Shown here: positions 8,450 through 19,659 of the stretch, in pieces | Layout of the letters: each line of letters starts with the position of its first letter | How positions within the stretch are numbered: position 1 is the stretch's first letter | Origin: Mycolicibacterium chubuense NBB4 | GTDB lineage: Bacteria; Actinomycetota; Actinomycetes; Mycobacteriales; Mycobacteriaceae | DNA: 64,000 bases | Direction: 5' to 3' | Assembly: GCF_000266905.1 (NCBI RefSeq) | Contig: NC_018027.1 | Coordinates: 2,356,001-2,420,000 of the forward strand | Notes under the pieces: model-generated | The model's database searches: none | The model's input: the letters and a program-made list of their open reading frames with translations, nothing else | What the model was told of the DNA's origin: nothing | Made by a program: the position numbers and the translations under genes

Positions 8450-11400
8450 GCCTTCGCGTCCAGCAGACCGAGTAACTGCAGATCGGTGATGTACTTGACG
8501 ATCACGTCCGGGGTGACGTGCGGGATGTCCTTGTCCGGACCGATTTTGGCCTCCTGCACCGCGGTGCGGAACCGGTCGGTCGGCGCGACGGACCCGCGGA
8601 TCGGCATCTCGGGTCGCTGGTAGTTGTGCAGCAGCGGTAGCAGCGAGGCCTGCCGCTGCCGGTCCGGCAGCGCGTTGATCGCGGTGGTGAAGCGCTGCAG
8701 CCATCCGGCGTAGTCGCCCACCCGATGCAGCGGGAACCCGGCGTCGATCAGCCAGTCGACGAACTCGTCGAGGCCGACGCCGTCGTCGTAGGGGTTCATC
8801 ACGTGGTAGGTCTCGAACCCCTCGGTGACGTGCACGCCGAGCGTGGAGATCGCCTCGGCGATGAACTCCACCGGCAGCCCGTCGTAGTGGGCCCGCTGGC
8901 GCCGGCCGTCGGTGTCGAGCTCGTAGAAGGACTCGGGCGCGATGCCGGTGGCCACGAGCGAGAACATCAGCCGGGTGAACATGTCGGGCAGGTTGAGCTG
9001 CCCCGCGTAGGTGGTGTCGGCCAGGATCATGTCGCACCGGAACACCGACACCGGCAGACCGCACAGGTCGTGTGCTTCCCGCAGCAGCACCTCACCGGCC
9101 CACTTGCTGTTCGAGTAGCCGTTGGCGTAACTGTCGTCGACCTTGCGGGTCGCGCTGTACTGGCGGACGTCACCGTCCTCGGTGAAGTCGCCCGGGGTGA
9201 TGCCGGCGCCGACGCCGATGGTCGACACGTAGACGAACGGCTTCTGCCGCGTGGTCAGCGCGATCCGGATCAGCTCGGCGGTGCCGAGCGCGTTCGGCCC
9301 GAACAGCTGGCTGTACGGCAGCACGTGGTTGACCAGCGCCGCGGGGTCCACGATCAGGTCGACGCTGTCGGCCAGCCGCTGCCAGGTCTGCGGGTCGAGC
9401 CCGAGGTCGGCCTCGCCCTTGTCGCCGGCGAGGACCTCGAGATGGTCGGCCGCCAGTTCCCGGTAGTGCGCCAGCAGTGTGGGATCGCCGCTGTCGAACG
9501 TGTCGTCCAGTCGCTGCCGCGCGGCGGCGTCGTCCTTCGCGCGGACCAGGCAGATCACCGTGCCGTCGACCATGTCCATGCGCTCCAGCCATTCGAGGGC
9601 CAGATAGCGGCCGAGGAAGCCGGTCGCGCCGGTCAGCAGCACGGTGCGGACCTCACTGCTCGGACCGGGCAGCGACGGCGCCTGCGCCAGCGTGGCTTCG
9701 TCGATGAACTTGTCCAGCGTCAGATCGCGGGCATGTGCCTCGGCGGCGTCACGACCGTGCACGGACGCGAACGTCGGCCGCTTCGAACCGGGCAGCCGCG
9801 CTGCCTCGATGTAGGCCGCCAGCGCCTGCAGGTCGGTCGCGGGGCTGACGATGACGCCGACCGGCACCTCGATACCGAAGATGTCGTGCAGCAGATTGCC
9901 GAACGTCAACGCCGACAACGAATCTCCACCGAGATCGGTGAAGTGGGCGTCGGGTTGCACGTCGGCCGCTCCGGCGCCCAGCAGCGCGCCGGCCGCCCGG
10001 CTGACGGTCTCGAGCACGGGCCGGTCGGCCCCGGACCGGCGCAGTTCGCGCAGTTCGTCGGCCTGCCCCTCGGCCAGCTCGTGATACAGCGCCTCGAGCC
10101 GATCCCCGTAGTGCGCCTTGAGTTTCGGTCGGGCGAGCTTGCGGATGCCGGTCAGCAGCCCGTTCTCGAGTGTGAACGGCGTCGTCTCGACGAGGAAGTC
10201 ACGCGGGATCTCGTAGGACTGCAGGCCCGCGGCCTTGGCCACGTCGGCGAGCGATTCGCTGATCGCCGGCTTGGCGTCCTCGCGGGCCAGCGCCTCCTCC
10301 GTCGGCACGACGACCGCGAGCAGATAGGGCCGGGAACTGTTGCCGTAGACATAGATCTGCTTGACCAGCGGGCTGTCGCCGAACACCGCCTCGAGCTTGG
10401 ACACGGTGACGAACTCGCCCTGCGACAGCTTCAGCACGTTGTTGCGCCGGTCGAGGTAGCGCACCTGATCCGGCCCGGTCTCGGCGACGATGTCGCCGGT
10501 GCGGTAGAAGCCGTCCTCGTCGAACATCTCCGCGGTGATCTCCGGGCGCTTGTAGTAGCCGGCGAACAGCGTCTCGGACTTCACCAGCAGTTCGCCGCGG
10601 GGGTGCGGACGGTCGGTGCGGAAGTAGCCGAGATCGGGGACGTCGACGAGCTTGTAATCGAGCACGGGTGGACGCTGCACCTGCCCGTCGACGAACACGG
10701 CGCCGGCTTCAGTCGAGCCGTAGCCGTCGATCAGGTGCATGTCGAGCAGGCTCTCGACGAAGACCGTCATCTCGGGCGACAGCGGGGCCGAGCCCGTCAT
10801 CGCCATCACGTAGCGGCCACCGAGCAGACTCTGCCGCATCTCGGCGTAGACGGCGTCCTGGTCGGAGGGGCGGCGTTCCAGCTCCTTGGCGACCTCACCG
10901 AAGATGGTGTCCCAGATCCTCGGCACGAACGTCAGCTGCGTCGGCCGCACCATCGCGAGGTCGTCCAGGAAGGTGGACAGATCGCTCTTGGCGGCGAAAT
11001 AGGCTGTGCCGCCGGCACCGAGCGTCCCGTACAGCAGACCCCGCCCCATCATGTGGCTCATGGGCAGGAAGTTCAGGGTGATCGACGGCAGGGCGCCCTG
11101 ATCTCCCCACGAGGCCCTGGTCGAGCGGCGCCAGGCGTTGGCGACCAGACGCTCGGGATACATCGCGCCTTTCGGCGCGCCCGTGCTGCCGGAGGTGTAG
11201 ATGAGCAGCATCAGCGGATCGTCGTCGGGGGAGAGGAACGGTTGCCCCGCAGGCGATCCGGCGCCGGCTGCGATGACCTCGCCGAGCGTGGCGACCTCGA
11301 CGGTGCTGCCTGCTTCGAACAGCCGCGACGTCGCCGCGGCGAGCGCATCCCGGTCGTCGTCCACCTCGGGGCGGTAGTCGAAGACGACCAGCCGTGAGAC

Positions 11401-11940
11401 CGCGGGCGCGTCCAGCGTCAACTCGACGGCGTCGGCGAGAGCGCCGACCGCCGAGGCGATCACGACGGGTTCGGTTTCGGCGACGATCGGTGAGAGCGCG
11501 GAGGCGGCCGCGCTGGTCTGCAGCGGCACCGACACCGCGCCGAGGTAGGCGAGCGCCATGTCGATGGTGGTGTAGTCGACGCTGGTGAATCCGAGCAGGG
11601 CGACCCGGTCGCCGGGGCGGACGTCGGTCAGCGCGTTGGCGATGGCGTGCACCCGGCGGGACACCTCGGCGTAGGTGATGGTGTCGAAGCGGGGCAGCAA
11701 CTCGGCGACCGTGCGGCCGGTGTGCGGATCGGCGACGAACTCGACGGCGCGCTGGCCCAGCGCAGGCCGGTCGGCGTAACCGTCGAGCACGGTCTGCATG
11801 ATCTGCGGCAACCGCGCACCGGGCTGGTCGATGGTGTGGGAGATCGTGTCGTCCGGGGTGGCGTGGGCGAACTGCTCGTCGGTGGCGTGGAGATCGGCGA
11901 TTCGGCGGTCGAGCCGCTCTTCGCGGGTATCAGTCGACAT
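8446..11940 (-). CDS. car: Carboxylic acid reductase (FadD9 type)
   Basis: Reduces carboxylic acids to aldehydes with ATP and NADPH. The 1164 residues give the full three-part enzyme: an N-terminal adenylation domain ([18 protein letters not shown], later YGSTEAGAV and YRTGDIV), a carrier domain with phosphopantetheine Ser674 (LGGDSLSAL), and a C-terminal Rossmann reductase ([13 protein letters not shown] near 760, catalytic YSNSK near 942-946). It needs a phosphopantetheinyl transferase encoded elsewhere. ATG 11940 is the natural start. A pseudo-palindrome lies about 60 bases upstream. Same neighbours as Rv2590 in M. tuberculosis. Native substrate is unclear. Confidence 0.95.
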   Translation of the reverse strand: MSTDTREERLDRRIADLHATDEQFAHATPDDTISHTIDQPGARLPQIMQTVLDGYADRPALGQRAVEFVADPHTGRTVAELLPRFDTITYAEVSRRVHAIANALTDVRPGDRVALLGFTSVDYTTIDMALAYLGAVSVPLQTSAAASALSPIVAETEPVVIASAVGALADAVELTLDAPAVSRLVVFDYRPEVDDDRDALAAATSRLFEAGSTVEVATLGEVIAAGAGSPAGQPFLSPDDDPLMLLIYTSGSTGAPKGAMYPERLVANAWRRSTRASWGDQGALPSITLNFLPMSHMMGRGLLYGTLGAGGTAYFAAKSDLSTFLDDLAMVRPTQLTFVPRIWDTIFGEVAKELERRPSDQDAVYAEMRQSLLGGRYVMAMTGSAPLSPEMTVFVESLLDMHLIDGYGSTEAGAVFVDGQVQRPPVLDYKLVDVPDLGYFRTDRPHPRGELLVKSETLFAGYYKRPEITAEMFDEDGFYRTGDIVAETGPDQVRYLDRRNNVLKLSQGEFVTVSKLEAVFGDSPLVKQIYVYGNSSRPYLLAVVVPTEEALAREDAKPAISESLADVAKAAGLQSYEIPRDFLVETTPFTLENGLLTGIRKLARPKLKAHYGDRLEALYHELAEGQADELRELRRSGADRPVLETVSRAAGALLGAGAADVQPDAHFTDLGGDSLSALTFGNLLHDIFGIEVPVGVIVSPATDLQALAAYIEAARLPGSKRPTFASVHGRDAAEAHARDLTLDKFIDEATLAQAPSLPGPSSEVRTVLLTGATGFLGRYLALEWLERMDMVDGTVICLVRAKDDAAARQRLDDTFDSGDPTLLAHYRELAADHLEVLAGDKGEADLGLDPQTWQRLADSVDLIVDPAALVNHVLPYSQLFGPNALGTAELIRIALTTRQKPFVYVSTIGVGAGITPGDFTEDGDVRQYSATRKVDDSYANGYSNSKWAGEVLLREAHDLCGLPVSVFRCDMILADTTYAGQLNLPDMFTRLMFSLVATGIAPESFYELDTDGRRQRAHYDGLPVEFIAEAISTLGVHVTEGFETYHVMNPYDDGVGLDEFVDWLIDAGFPLHRVGDYAGWLQRFTTAINALPDRQRQASLLPLLHNYQRPEMPIRGSVAPTDRFRTAVQEAKIGPDKDIPHVTPDVIVKYITDLQLLGLLDAKA

Positions 11941-11998
11941 CTAATGTCCTCGGAACAATCGTGGTGGAAGAGGGGCGCTGCTGCGTCCAGGAAAAACT

Positions 11999-12017
11999 AC
12001 GTTAGTAAAACTAAGCT
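11999..12017. promoter_or_regulatory. Pseudo-palindrome upstream of carboxylic acid reductase
   Basis: TTAGT-AAA-ACTAA (12002-12014) is a perfect 5-bp inverted repeat, extended to 8-bp arms with two mismatches at 11999-12017. It lies in an unusually AT-rich patch of a GC-rich region, 59-77 bases before the reductase start. Either an operator or part of the core promoter. Confidence 0.45.
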
Positions 12018-12122
12018 TATTCCACGAATCAGCCGCGGCGGGCTGTCAATGTCCTGTGAGTCGGCAAAAGTGATGTGCGCCAATGTCTTTCGGCGAAGTG
12101 GTGCAGACCACACCGCCCTGCC

Positions 12123-13466
12123 TCAGAGCGTGCGAAGGGCCTCGGCGAGGACGTCCAAACCGTCGAGTAGGAGGTCGTCGCTGATCGTCAGCGGCGGCAG
12201 GAAGCGCAGCACGTTGCCGAAGGTGCCGCATGTCAGAACGATCACGCCGGCCCGGTGCGCTGCCGTGGACACCGCCTTGGTCAGTTCTGCGTCGGGCTCG
12301 GTGGTGCCCGGCTTGACCAGTTCGAGCGCGATCATCGCGCCGCGGCCGCGAACGTCTCCGATGCGGTCGTCCTCGGCCTGCATCCGGCCCAGCTTGTCCT
12401 TCATCAGCGTCTCGATCTGGCGGGCGCGCTCGACCAGGCCGTCGGTCTCGATCGTCTCGATGGTGGCCAGCGCTGCGGCACACGCCACCGGGTTGCCGCC
12501 GTATGTGCCGCCCAGGCCGCCGACGTGCGGGGCGTCCATGATCTCGGCGCGGCCGGTGACCGCCGACAGCGGCATGCCTCCGGCGATGCCCTTGGCCGTC
12601 ACGATGAGATCCGGGACGATGCCCTCGTGCTCGCAGGCGAACATCGCGCCGGTGCGCGCGAAGCCGGTCTGCACCTCGTCGGCGATGAACACGACGCCGT
12701 TGTCGCGGCACCAGTCCAGCAGGGTGCGCAGGAAGCCCTCGGCCGGGACGATGAAGCCGCCCTCGCCCTGGATGGGCTCGATGATCACGGCGGCCAGATT
12801 GTCGGCGCCGACCTGCTTGTCGATCACGGTGATGGCCCGCCGGGCGGCCAGTTCACCGTCGGTGGCCAGCTCCTTGCCGCCGAACTCGGCGTCCCGGAAC
12901 GGATACGACAGCGGCGCCCGGTAGACCTCGGGGGCGAACGGGCCGAAGCCGTGCTTGTACGGCATCGACTTGGCGGTCAGCGCCATCGTGAGGTTGGTGC
13001 GACCGTGGTAGGCGTGGTCGAACGACACCACGGCCTGCTTGCGCGTGTACGTCCGGGCGATCTTGACCGCGTTCTCGACCGCCTCGGAGCCGGAGTTGAA
13101 CAGCGCCGAACGCTTCTCCCCGGTGCCCGGGGTGAGCCGGTTGAGCGCCTCGGCGACCGCGACGTACCCCTCGTAGGGGGTGACCATGAAGCAGGTGTGG
13201 GTGAAGTGCTGCGCCTGCTCGGCGACGGCGGCGACCACCCGCGGCGAGGCGTTGCCGACGGTGGTGACCGCGATGCCCGACCCGAGGTCGATGAGCCGGT
13301 TGCCGTCGACGTCCTCGACGATGCCGCCGAAGGCGCGCGACGCGTACACCGGCATCGTGTTGCCGATTCCTCGGGCCACCGCGGCACCCTTGCGCGCCAG
13401 CAGCTCCTCGGAGCGCGGACCGGGAATGGCGGTGGCGAGGTGGCGGCTCTGTTCGAGAGCGGTCAC
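12123..13466 (-). CDS. gabT: 4-aminobutyrate aminotransferase
   Basis: Class III PLP-dependent transaminase that moves the GABA amino group to 2-oxoglutarate, giving succinate semialdehyde. The 447 residues include the FNSGSEAVENAVKIAR cofactor segment, the FIADEVQTGFARTG motif and the PLP lysine in TAKGIAGGMP. GTG 13466 is chosen over a longer frame because aggaggt precedes it at proper spacing. It lies upstream of the reductase gene on the same strand, 182 bases away, as Rv2589 does next to Rv2590. No succinate-semialdehyde dehydrogenase is nearby. Confidence 0.92.
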   Translation of the reverse strand: MTALEQSRHLATAIPGPRSEELLARKGAAVARGIGNTMPVYASRAFGGIVEDVDGNRLIDLGSGIAVTTVGNASPRVVAAVAEQAQHFTHTCFMVTPYEGYVAVAEALNRLTPGTGEKRSALFNSGSEAVENAVKIARTYTRKQAVVSFDHAYHGRTNLTMALTAKSMPYKHGFGPFAPEVYRAPLSYPFRDAEFGGKELATDGELAARRAITVIDKQVGADNLAAVIIEPIQGEGGFIVPAEGFLRTLLDWCRDNGVVFIADEVQTGFARTGAMFACEHEGIVPDLIVTAKGIAGGMPLSAVTGRAEIMDAPHVGGLGGTYGGNPVACAAALATIETIETDGLVERARQIETLMKDKLGRMQAEDDRIGDVRGRGAMIALELVKPGTTEPDAELTKAVSTAAHRAGVIVLTCGTFGNVLRFLPPLTISDDLLLDGLDVLAEALRTL

Positions 13467-13829
13467 GGGGGACCTCCTGGGAAGTGCGCGGAGAAAGTAG
13501 GAGACCGCGAGGTTGGCCGACCGCGGCGTTCCGGCTTCGAGCGTAGTCCCTGGGCACACTGATCCGTCGAGGACCGGGCCTGTCTGTGCCGGAATCCTCG
13601 GCCATCAGCAGCAACAGCGACGGAATCCGTTGCCAACTGAGGGTGGTGACGAGCGAGACTGCGCGCCCCCCGAGCGGACCGGCGGATCCGCCGCCCCGGG
13701 GGGCACCGCGCTGATCGGCCGCAATGGCACACTGGTCAACGAATCACACGCTGGGTCGGTATTCCGTGAAGTCCGGAGGGCCCCGATCACACAGACCGAC
13801 ACCAAAAGAATCAGAAAGTCACTGCTGCC
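13467..13829. other. Divergent gabT-yajC intergenic region, no gene seen
   Basis: About 360 bases without a supportable gene, holding the divergent promoters of gabT and the yajC-secDF operon. A perfect 12-bp palindrome GGCGGATCCGCC is at 13681-13692 and the DNA just before yajC becomes AT-richer. No riboswitch or tRNA was recognised. Confidence 0.6.
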
Positions 13830-14192
13830 ATGGATCTGGTCGTATTCCTGCCCCTGCTCATCATCATGGGCGCGTTCATGTACTTCGCGTCGCGCCGTCA
13901 GAAGAAGGCGATGCAGGCCACCATCGACCTGCACAACTCGCTCCAGGTCGGAGACGAGGTGCACACCACCTCAGGGCTGCGCGCCACCATCACCGGAATC
14001 ACCGACGAGTATGTCGACCTGGAGATCGCGCCCGGCGTGGTCACCACGTGGATGAAGCTGGCCGTGCGCGACCGGGTCACCGAGGACGTCGACGACGAGC
14101 CGGATTTCACCGGCGACGCGACCGACGATCTCGAGCCGCGGCCGACCGGCACGGAGATCACGGATCGCCCCAACACGAAGACTGACAGCTGA
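13830..14192 (+). CDS. yajC: Preprotein translocase subunit YajC
   Basis: Small membrane component that associates with SecDF. The 120 residues start with a single membrane helix (LVVFLPLLIIMGAFMYF), then the RRQKKAM positive patch and the YajC beta domain (LQVGDEVHTTSGLRATITGI). The C-terminal tail is acidic. ATG 13830 lacks a good SD, so initiation may be weak or start from a short leader. Followed by secD after 87 bases in the conserved yajC-secD-secF order. Confidence 0.93.
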   Translation: MDLVVFLPLLIIMGAFMYFASRRQKKAMQATIDLHNSLQVGDEVHTTSGLRATITGITDEYVDLEIAPGVVTTWMKLAVRDRVTEDVDDEPDFTGDATDDLEPRPTGTEITDRPNTKTDS

Positions 14193-14279
14193 GGCTCCAG
14201 CCCCAGCACGTACCCTTTGGCGAGTCATTGCGCCCCGTTGCGGTATTTGCCGGACTGATCTCGAGGAGACTGTAGACCC

Positions 14280-16076
14280 GTGGCATCGTCTTCAACGCCG
14301 GTGCACCCTGCCCGCTACCTGGCCCTTTTCCTGGTGCTGCTCGTCGGCGCATACCTGTTGGTATTCCTCACCGGGGACAAGAGGGCCGAGCCCAAGCTCG
14401 GTATCGATTTGCAGGGCGGCACCCGCGTCACGCTGACCGCACGCACCCCGGACGGCTCGCCGCCCACCCGCGATGCGCTCAACCAGGCGCAGCAGATCAT
14501 CAGCGCCCGCGTCAACGGGCTGGGAGTGTCCGGATCCGAGGTGATCATCGACGGCCAGAACCTCGTGATCACGGTGCCGGGCAACGACAGCAGCGAGGCC
14601 CGCAACCTCGGGCAGACCGCCCGCCTCTACATCCGCCCTGTCATCCACGCCATCCCCGCCCAGGGCGCCGGGCCGCCCGGGCAGGCCGGTCCGCAGGGAG
14701 CCCCGCCCGGCGGCGCACCCGGGCTGCCGCCCGGCGTGGTACCGGGAATGCCGCCCGGCGGCCCGCCCGGTGCGGTGCCGCCCGGAGCCGCGGGCGCGCC
14801 CGCCGAGGCGCCCGCACCGGCTCCGCCCGCCGAGACGGCGCCGGCGCCGCAGCCGCGGCCGTTCCCGCAGCAGCCCGCTCCGAGTCCGTCGCCGAACCCG
14901 GAGCCCGCGCCCGCACCGGCGCCGCCGGCCTCTCAGGCGCCCCCGGCGCCCGGGAACAAGAACATCCCGCTGGCCACCCGGATCCAGGACGAGAAGAAGC
15001 TGCGGCAGAGCTCAGAGCAGGCCATCCAGATCCTCGCCCTGCAGTTCCAGGCGACCCGTTGCGGTGACGACGACGTGCTCGCGGGCAACGACGACCCCAA
15101 CCTGCCCCTGGTGACCTGCTCCCAGGACGGCAAAGAGGTGTACCTGCTCGACAAGTCGATCATCAGCGGTGAGGGCATCGCCAACGCCAGCTCGGGCCTC
15201 GACCAGCAGCGCGGCGAGTACGTCGTCGACGTCGAGTTCAAGAAGGACGCGGCCAAGACGTGGGCGGACTTCACCGCGGCCAACGTCGGCACCCAGACGG
15301 CGTTCGTCCTCGACTCGAAGGTGGTCAGCGCGCCGCAGATCCAGGAGGCCATCCCGGGCGGCCGCACGCAGATCACCGGGAAGTTCACCGCCGACTCCGC
15401 GCGCGAGCTGGCCAACGTGCTCAAGTACGGCTCGCTGCCGCTGTCGTTCGAGTCCTCCGAGGCCGAAACGGTGTCGGCGACCCTGGGTCTGTCCTCGTTG
15501 CGGGCAGGCCTGATCGCGGGCGCCGTGGGCCTGGCGCTGGTGCTGCTCTACGCATTGCTGTACTACCGCGTGCTGGGCCTGCTGGTCGCGCTGTCGCTGG
15601 TGGCCTCGGGCGCCATGGTGTTCGCGATCCTGGTGCTCCTGGGCAGATACATCAACTACACGCTGGACCTTGCCGGTATCGCGGGTCTGATCATCGGTAT
15701 CGGCACCACCGCGGACTCGTTCGTGGTGTTCTTCGAACGCATCAAGGACGAGATCCGCGAGGGTCGGTCGTTCCGCTCGGCGGTTCCTCGAGGCTGGTCC
15801 CGGGCACGGAAGACGATCCTGTCGGGCAACGCGGTCACCTTCCTGGCCGCGGCGGTGCTGTACTTCCTGGCCATCGGGCAGGTGAAGGGCTTCGCGTTCA
15901 CCCTCGGTCTGACCACCATCCTCGACGTCGTCGTGGTGTTCCTGGTGACCTGGCCGCTGCTCTACATCGCGTCGAAGTCGCCGACGATGGCCAAACCGTC
16001 GCTCAACGGGTTGGGAGCCGTCCAGCAGATCGCACGCGAACGCCGAGCGGCCGCGCACGCGGCGGGACGGGGATAG
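14280..16076 (+). CDS. secD: Protein translocase subunit SecD with Pro-rich insertion
   Basis: Proton-driven membrane partner of SecYEG that helps late translocation. The 598 residues show TM1, the D-X-GG motif region ([13 protein letters not shown]), the periplasmic P1 domain and the C-terminal five-helix RND-type bundle ([28 protein letters not shown] split across it). Residues about 126-227 form a Pro/Ala/Gly-rich low-complexity insertion inside the periplasmic domain. Start GTG 14280 follows gaggaga. Three bases separate its stop from secF. Confidence 0.95.
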   Translation: MASSSTPVHPARYLALFLVLLVGAYLLVFLTGDKRAEPKLGIDLQGGTRVTLTARTPDGSPPTRDALNQAQQIISARVNGLGVSGSEVIIDGQNLVITVPGNDSSEARNLGQTARLYIRPVIHAIPAQGAGPPGQAGPQGAPPGGAPGLPPGVVPGMPPGGPPGAVPPGAAGAPAEAPAPAPPAETAPAPQPRPFPQQPAPSPSPNPEPAPAPAPPASQAPPAPGNKNIPLATRIQDEKKLRQSSEQAIQILALQFQATRCGDDDVLAGNDDPNLPLVTCSQDGKEVYLLDKSIISGEGIANASSGLDQQRGEYVVDVEFKKDAAKTWADFTAANVGTQTAFVLDSKVVSAPQIQEAIPGGRTQITGKFTADSARELANVLKYGSLPLSFESSEAETVSATLGLSSLRAGLIAGAVGLALVLLYALLYYRVLGLLVALSLVASGAMVFAILVLLGRYINYTLDLAGIAGLIIGIGTTADSFVVFFERIKDEIREGRSFRSAVPRGWSRARKTILSGNAVTFLAAAVLYFLAIGQVKGFAFTLGLTTILDVVVVFLVTWPLLYIASKSPTMAKPSLNGLGAVQQIARERRAAAHAAGRG

Positions 16077-16079
16077 CCG

Positions 16080-17387
16080 ATGGCAGCACAGAGTCGTTCA
16101 CGCAGCCGGGCCGGCAAGGGCGGCGACGCCGCCGAATCGTCGGCGGTCGAGGCGCCGGATCTGGAGGCCTCTGCCGCGGACAGCCCGCGGCACGGCTTCT
16201 TCGTCCGCCTCTACACCGGTACCGGCGCCTTCGAGGTGATCGGACGCCGCAAGCTCTGGTACACCGTCAGCGGCCTCATCGTCGCGGTGTGCATCGCGTC
16301 GATGATCCTGCGAGGCTTCACCTTCGGCATCGACTTCGAGGGCGGCACCAAGGTGTCGTTCCCCCGAGCGGGCGGTGTCACCACCCAGCAGGTCGAAACG
16401 GTCTACAACGACACGATCGGCAAGCCGCCGGAGTCCGTGGTCGTCGTCGGCAACGGCGACTCGGCGACTTTCCAGGTCCGCTCGGAGACGCTGAGCAACG
16501 ACCAGACCGAGGCGCTGCGCACCGCACTGTTCGACAAGTTCCAGCCCAAGGGCGCCGACGGCCAGCCGAGCAAGCAGGTCATCAGCGACTCGGCCGTGTC
16601 GGAGACCTGGGGCGGCCAGATCACCCAGAAGGCGCTGATCGCGCTCGTGGTCTTCCTGGTGCTCGCGGCGCTCTACATCACCGTGCGCTACGAGCGGTAC
16701 ATGGCGATCGCCGCGCTCGCGACCCTCGTCTTCGACCTGGTGGTCACCGCCGGCGTGTACTCGATCGTCGGTTTCGAGGTCACCCCGGCGACCGTCATCG
16801 GCCTGCTGACGATCCTCGGTTTCTCGCTCTACGACACCGTGATCGTGTTCGACAAGGTCGAGGAGAACACCGAAGGGTTCGAGCACACCACGCGGCGCAC
16901 CTTCGCCGAGCAGGCGAACCTCGCGGTCAATCAGACCTTCATGCGGTCGATCAACACCAGCCTCATCTCGGTGCTGCCGATCCTCGCGCTGATGGTCGTT
17001 GCGGTGTGGCTGCTCGGTGTCGGCACGCTGATGGATCTGGCGCTGGTGCAGCTCGTCGGCGTCATCGTCGGCACGTACTCGTCGATCTACTTCGCCACCC
17101 CGCTGCTGGTGAGCCTGCGGGAACGCACGGACCTGGTGAGCAAGCACACCCGGCGCGTCCTCAACCGCCGCAAGACGGCTGCCGCCCGCACCAGCGGCGC
17201 GGTGTCGTCGGAGCCCGAGGACACCGACGACACCGGAGCCGACACCGAGGTCGACGCGCAGCCCGCGTCGGTGTCGGTGCCCGCTGCGCCGGTGGCGGCC
17301 AAGCCGGCCCCCGGCGCCCGCCCCGTGCGGCCGACGTCCAGTCGGACCGGGCGACCGTCGGGTAAGCGAAGCCCAGGAAAGCGCTAG
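16080..17387 (+). CDS. secF: Protein translocase subunit SecF
   Basis: Partner of SecD in the accessory translocase complex. The 435 residues have TM1 near 62-80, the GIDFEGGTKV signature, and five C-terminal helices with GLLTILGFSLYDTVIVFDKV. The family C-terminus is extended by about 90 polar residues rich in Pro, Ala, Asp and Lys, a common actinobacterial feature. It starts three bases after secD, so coupled expression is expected. Confidence 0.95.
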   Translation: MAAQSRSRSRAGKGGDAAESSAVEAPDLEASAADSPRHGFFVRLYTGTGAFEVIGRRKLWYTVSGLIVAVCIASMILRGFTFGIDFEGGTKVSFPRAGGVTTQQVETVYNDTIGKPPESVVVVGNGDSATFQVRSETLSNDQTEALRTALFDKFQPKGADGQPSKQVISDSAVSETWGGQITQKALIALVVFLVLAALYITVRYERYMAIAALATLVFDLVVTAGVYSIVGFEVTPATVIGLLTILGFSLYDTVIVFDKVEENTEGFEHTTRRTFAEQANLAVNQTFMRSINTSLISVLPILALMVVAVWLLGVGTLMDLALVQLVGVIVGTYSSIYFATPLLVSLRERTDLVSKHTRRVLNRRKTAAARTSGAVSSEPEDTDDTGADTEVDAQPASVSVPAAPVAAKPAPGARPVRPTSSRTGRPSGKRSPGKR

Positions 17388-17402
17388 GCGCCGGTAGGTC
17401 CG

Positions 17403-19064
17403 ATGACTTACCGGCCCCTCACCCGCCGCCTCACCGTCCTGGCGATGCTGCTCGCGCTGGTCGGCGCGGTCAGCCTGACCGCGTGCTCGGGCAGCGCCGC
17501 CGATTCGATCGACTACGCGGTCGACGGCACGCTGATCACCTACAACACCAACACCGTGGCCGGCGCCGCATCCGGTGGGCCGCAGGCGTTCGCGCGCGTG
17601 CTGACCGGCTTCGACTACCACGGTCCCGACGGGCAGATCGTCGGCGACCACGACTTCGGCACGGTGTCGGTGGTGGGCCGCAGCCCGCTGGTTCTCGACT
17701 ACGAGATCAACGCCGATGCGGTGTACTCCGACGGCAAGCCGATCACGTGTGACGACATGGTGCTGGCCTGGGCGTCGCAGTCGGGCCGGTTCCCCTCGTT
17801 CGACGCGGCCAACCGCGCCGGGTACACCGACATCGCGACCATCGATTGCGCGCCCGGCCAGAAGAAGGCCCGGGTGTCGTTCGCGCCGGACCGGAACTTC
17901 ACCGACTACGGACAGCTGTTCGTCGCGACGTCGATGATGCCGTCCCACGTCATCGCCGACGAGCTCGGTCTCGGCGACGGAGGTGTCACGAAGGCGCTGC
18001 TGAGCAACGACGGGCCGGCGGTCGAGCGCATCGCGCAGGTGTGGAACAACACCTGGAACCTCACCCCGAACGTCGACCTCAAACGGTTCCCGTCCTCGGG
18101 GCCCTACAAGCTGCAGTCGGTGACCGGCGACGGCGCGGTCGTCCTGGTCGCCAACGACAAGTGGTGGGGTGCCAAGCCGGTCACCGGCAAGATCACCGTG
18201 TGGCCGCGCAGCGCGGACCTGCAGGACCGGGTCAACCAGGGCGACTACGACGTCGTCGACATCGCGGCCGGCTCGTCGGGGACGTTGAACCTGCCCGACG
18301 ACTACCAGCGCACCGATTCGCCGTCGGCGGGCGTCGAACAGCTCATCTTCGCGCCGCAGGGCCCGCTGGCGGCCGTGCCCGCGCGCAGGGCGCTGGCGCT
18401 GTGCACCCCGCGCGACGTCATCGCGCGCAACGCGTCGGTGCCGGTGGCCAATTCGCGGCTGTACACCGCGACCGAGGACGCCTACTCGCCGGCCGAAGCC
18501 ACGCCGCAGGTCAACGACTTCGCCGTCGGCAACGCCGACGCCGCGCGCGCCGCGATCAACGCGACACCGTTGACCGTGCGGATCGGCTATCAGACGCCGA
18601 ACGCCCGCCTGGCCGCCGCCGTCGGCGCGATCGCGAGGTCCTGCGCGCCGGCCGGCATCACCGTGCAGGACGTCGCGGGGGCGAACACCGGTCCGATGTC
18701 GTTGCGCAACAACGAAATCGACGTTCTCATCGCGAGCAACGGCGGTGCGGCGGGCAGCGGCTCGTCGGGCTCGTCGGCGATGGACGCCTACAGTCTGCAC
18801 AGCGGCAACGGCAACAACCTGCCCCGCTACGCCAACGAGCGCATCGACGGGATCATCTCGACGTTGGCGGTGACCTCCGACCCGAAGGAACTGGCTCGGC
18901 TGCTCGGCGAGGCGGGTCCGATCCTGTGGGGCGACATGCCGACGCTGCCGCTGTACCGGCAGCAGCGAACCCTGCTCACGTCGACGAAGATGTATGCGGT
19001 GAGCGGAAATCCGACGCGATGGGGGGCAGGGTGGAACATGGACCGCTGGAAGTTGAACCGATGA
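17403..19064 (+). CDS. Substrate-binding lipoprotein of an oligopeptide-type ABC transporter
   Basis: A 553-residue extracytoplasmic solute-binding protein of family 5 (Dpp/Opp type), the counterpart of Rv2585c. The signal peptide ends in lipobox LTAC with acylated Cys28. Family 5 features include [13 protein letters not shown] and the [16 protein letters not shown] segment. No permease or ATPase gene is beside it, so it either serves a distant transporter or has another cell-envelope role. It starts 15 bases after secF and overlaps apt by four bases (ATGA), placing it in the sec-apt operon. Confidence 0.85.
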   Translation: MTYRPLTRRLTVLAMLLALVGAVSLTACSGSAADSIDYAVDGTLITYNTNTVAGAASGGPQAFARVLTGFDYHGPDGQIVGDHDFGTVSVVGRSPLVLDYEINADAVYSDGKPITCDDMVLAWASQSGRFPSFDAANRAGYTDIATIDCAPGQKKARVSFAPDRNFTDYGQLFVATSMMPSHVIADELGLGDGGVTKALLSNDGPAVERIAQVWNNTWNLTPNVDLKRFPSSGPYKLQSVTGDGAVVLVANDKWWGAKPVTGKITVWPRSADLQDRVNQGDYDVVDIAAGSSGTLNLPDDYQRTDSPSAGVEQLIFAPQGPLAAVPARRALALCTPRDVIARNASVPVANSRLYTATEDAYSPAEATPQVNDFAVGNADAARAAINATPLTVRIGYQTPNARLAAAVGAIARSCAPAGITVQDVAGANTGPMSLRNNEIDVLIASNGGAAGSGSSGSSAMDAYSLHSGNGNNLPRYANERIDGIISTLAVTSDPKELARLLGEAGPILWGDMPTLPLYRQQRTLLTSTKMYAVSGNPTRWGAGWNMDRWKLNR

Positions 19065-19618
19065 GCGATCGAGACGCCCCCGACGTCCCCGATGTCACTG
19101 CGGTCTCCGGGGTGATCGCGTCGCTGCTGCGCGAGGTGCCCGACTTCCCCGAGCCCGGCGTCCAGTTCAAGGACCTGACGCCGGTGCTGGCCGATGCGGC
19201 CGGGCTCGCCGCGGTCAGCAGTGCGATCGCCGAGCTGGCCCGCGGCGCCGACCTGGTGGCCGGCGTGGACGCCCGCGGGTTCCTGCTCGGCGGCGCGGTG
19301 GCGCTGTCGCTGGGCATCGGCGTGCTGGCGGTGCGCAAGGGCGGCAAGCTGCCGCCGCCGGTGCTGAGCCAGACCTACAGCCTCGAGTACGGCAGCGCCA
19401 CGCTCGAGGTGCCCGCCGCCGGCATCGAGCTCGCGGGCCGCTCGATCGTGGTGATCGACGACGTCCTGGCGACCGGGGGAACATTGGCCGCGACGCATCG
19501 GTTGCTCACGGAAGCGGGAGCGACGGTGACCCACGCGGTGGTGATGCTCGAGCTGGCCGACCTCGGCGGCCGCGCCGCGCTGGAACCGCTACCGGTCACC
19601 AGCCTGTACACCGTCTGA
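19061..19618 (+). CDS. apt: Adenine phosphoribosyltransferase
   Basis: Salvages adenine with PRPP to AMP. The 185 residues carry the PRPP-binding motif [13 protein letters not shown] near 128-140, the [16 protein letters not shown] substrate segment and [10 protein letters not shown]. The N-terminus is about 12 residues longer than in E. coli. ATG 19061 overlaps the upstream stop. Placement between the lipoprotein gene and rel is the standard mycobacterial order, linking purine salvage to the alarmone enzyme. Confidence 0.95.
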   Translation: MSDRDAPDVPDVTAVSGVIASLLREVPDFPEPGVQFKDLTPVLADAAGLAAVSSAIAELARGADLVAGVDARGFLLGGAVALSLGIGVLAVRKGGKLPPPVLSQTYSLEYGSATLEVPAAGIELAGRSIVVIDDVLATGGTLAATHRLLTEAGATVTHAVVMLELADLGGRAALEPLPVTSLYTV

Positions 19619-19659
19619 GCGGATATCCTGCCCAGGGGCACTCGTTTGTGGAGGTGAGC

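Noticed and set aside
8725..11397. Long open frame (890 codons) antisense to carboxylic acid reductase
   Set aside because: Composition is Val/Gly/Arg/His-rich without any family motif, as expected for the shadow of a GC-rich gene. The opposite strand has all three reductase domains.
16098..18800. 900-codon open frame antisense to secF and the lipoprotein gene
   Set aside because: Shadow of two conserved genes; no motif and no SD.
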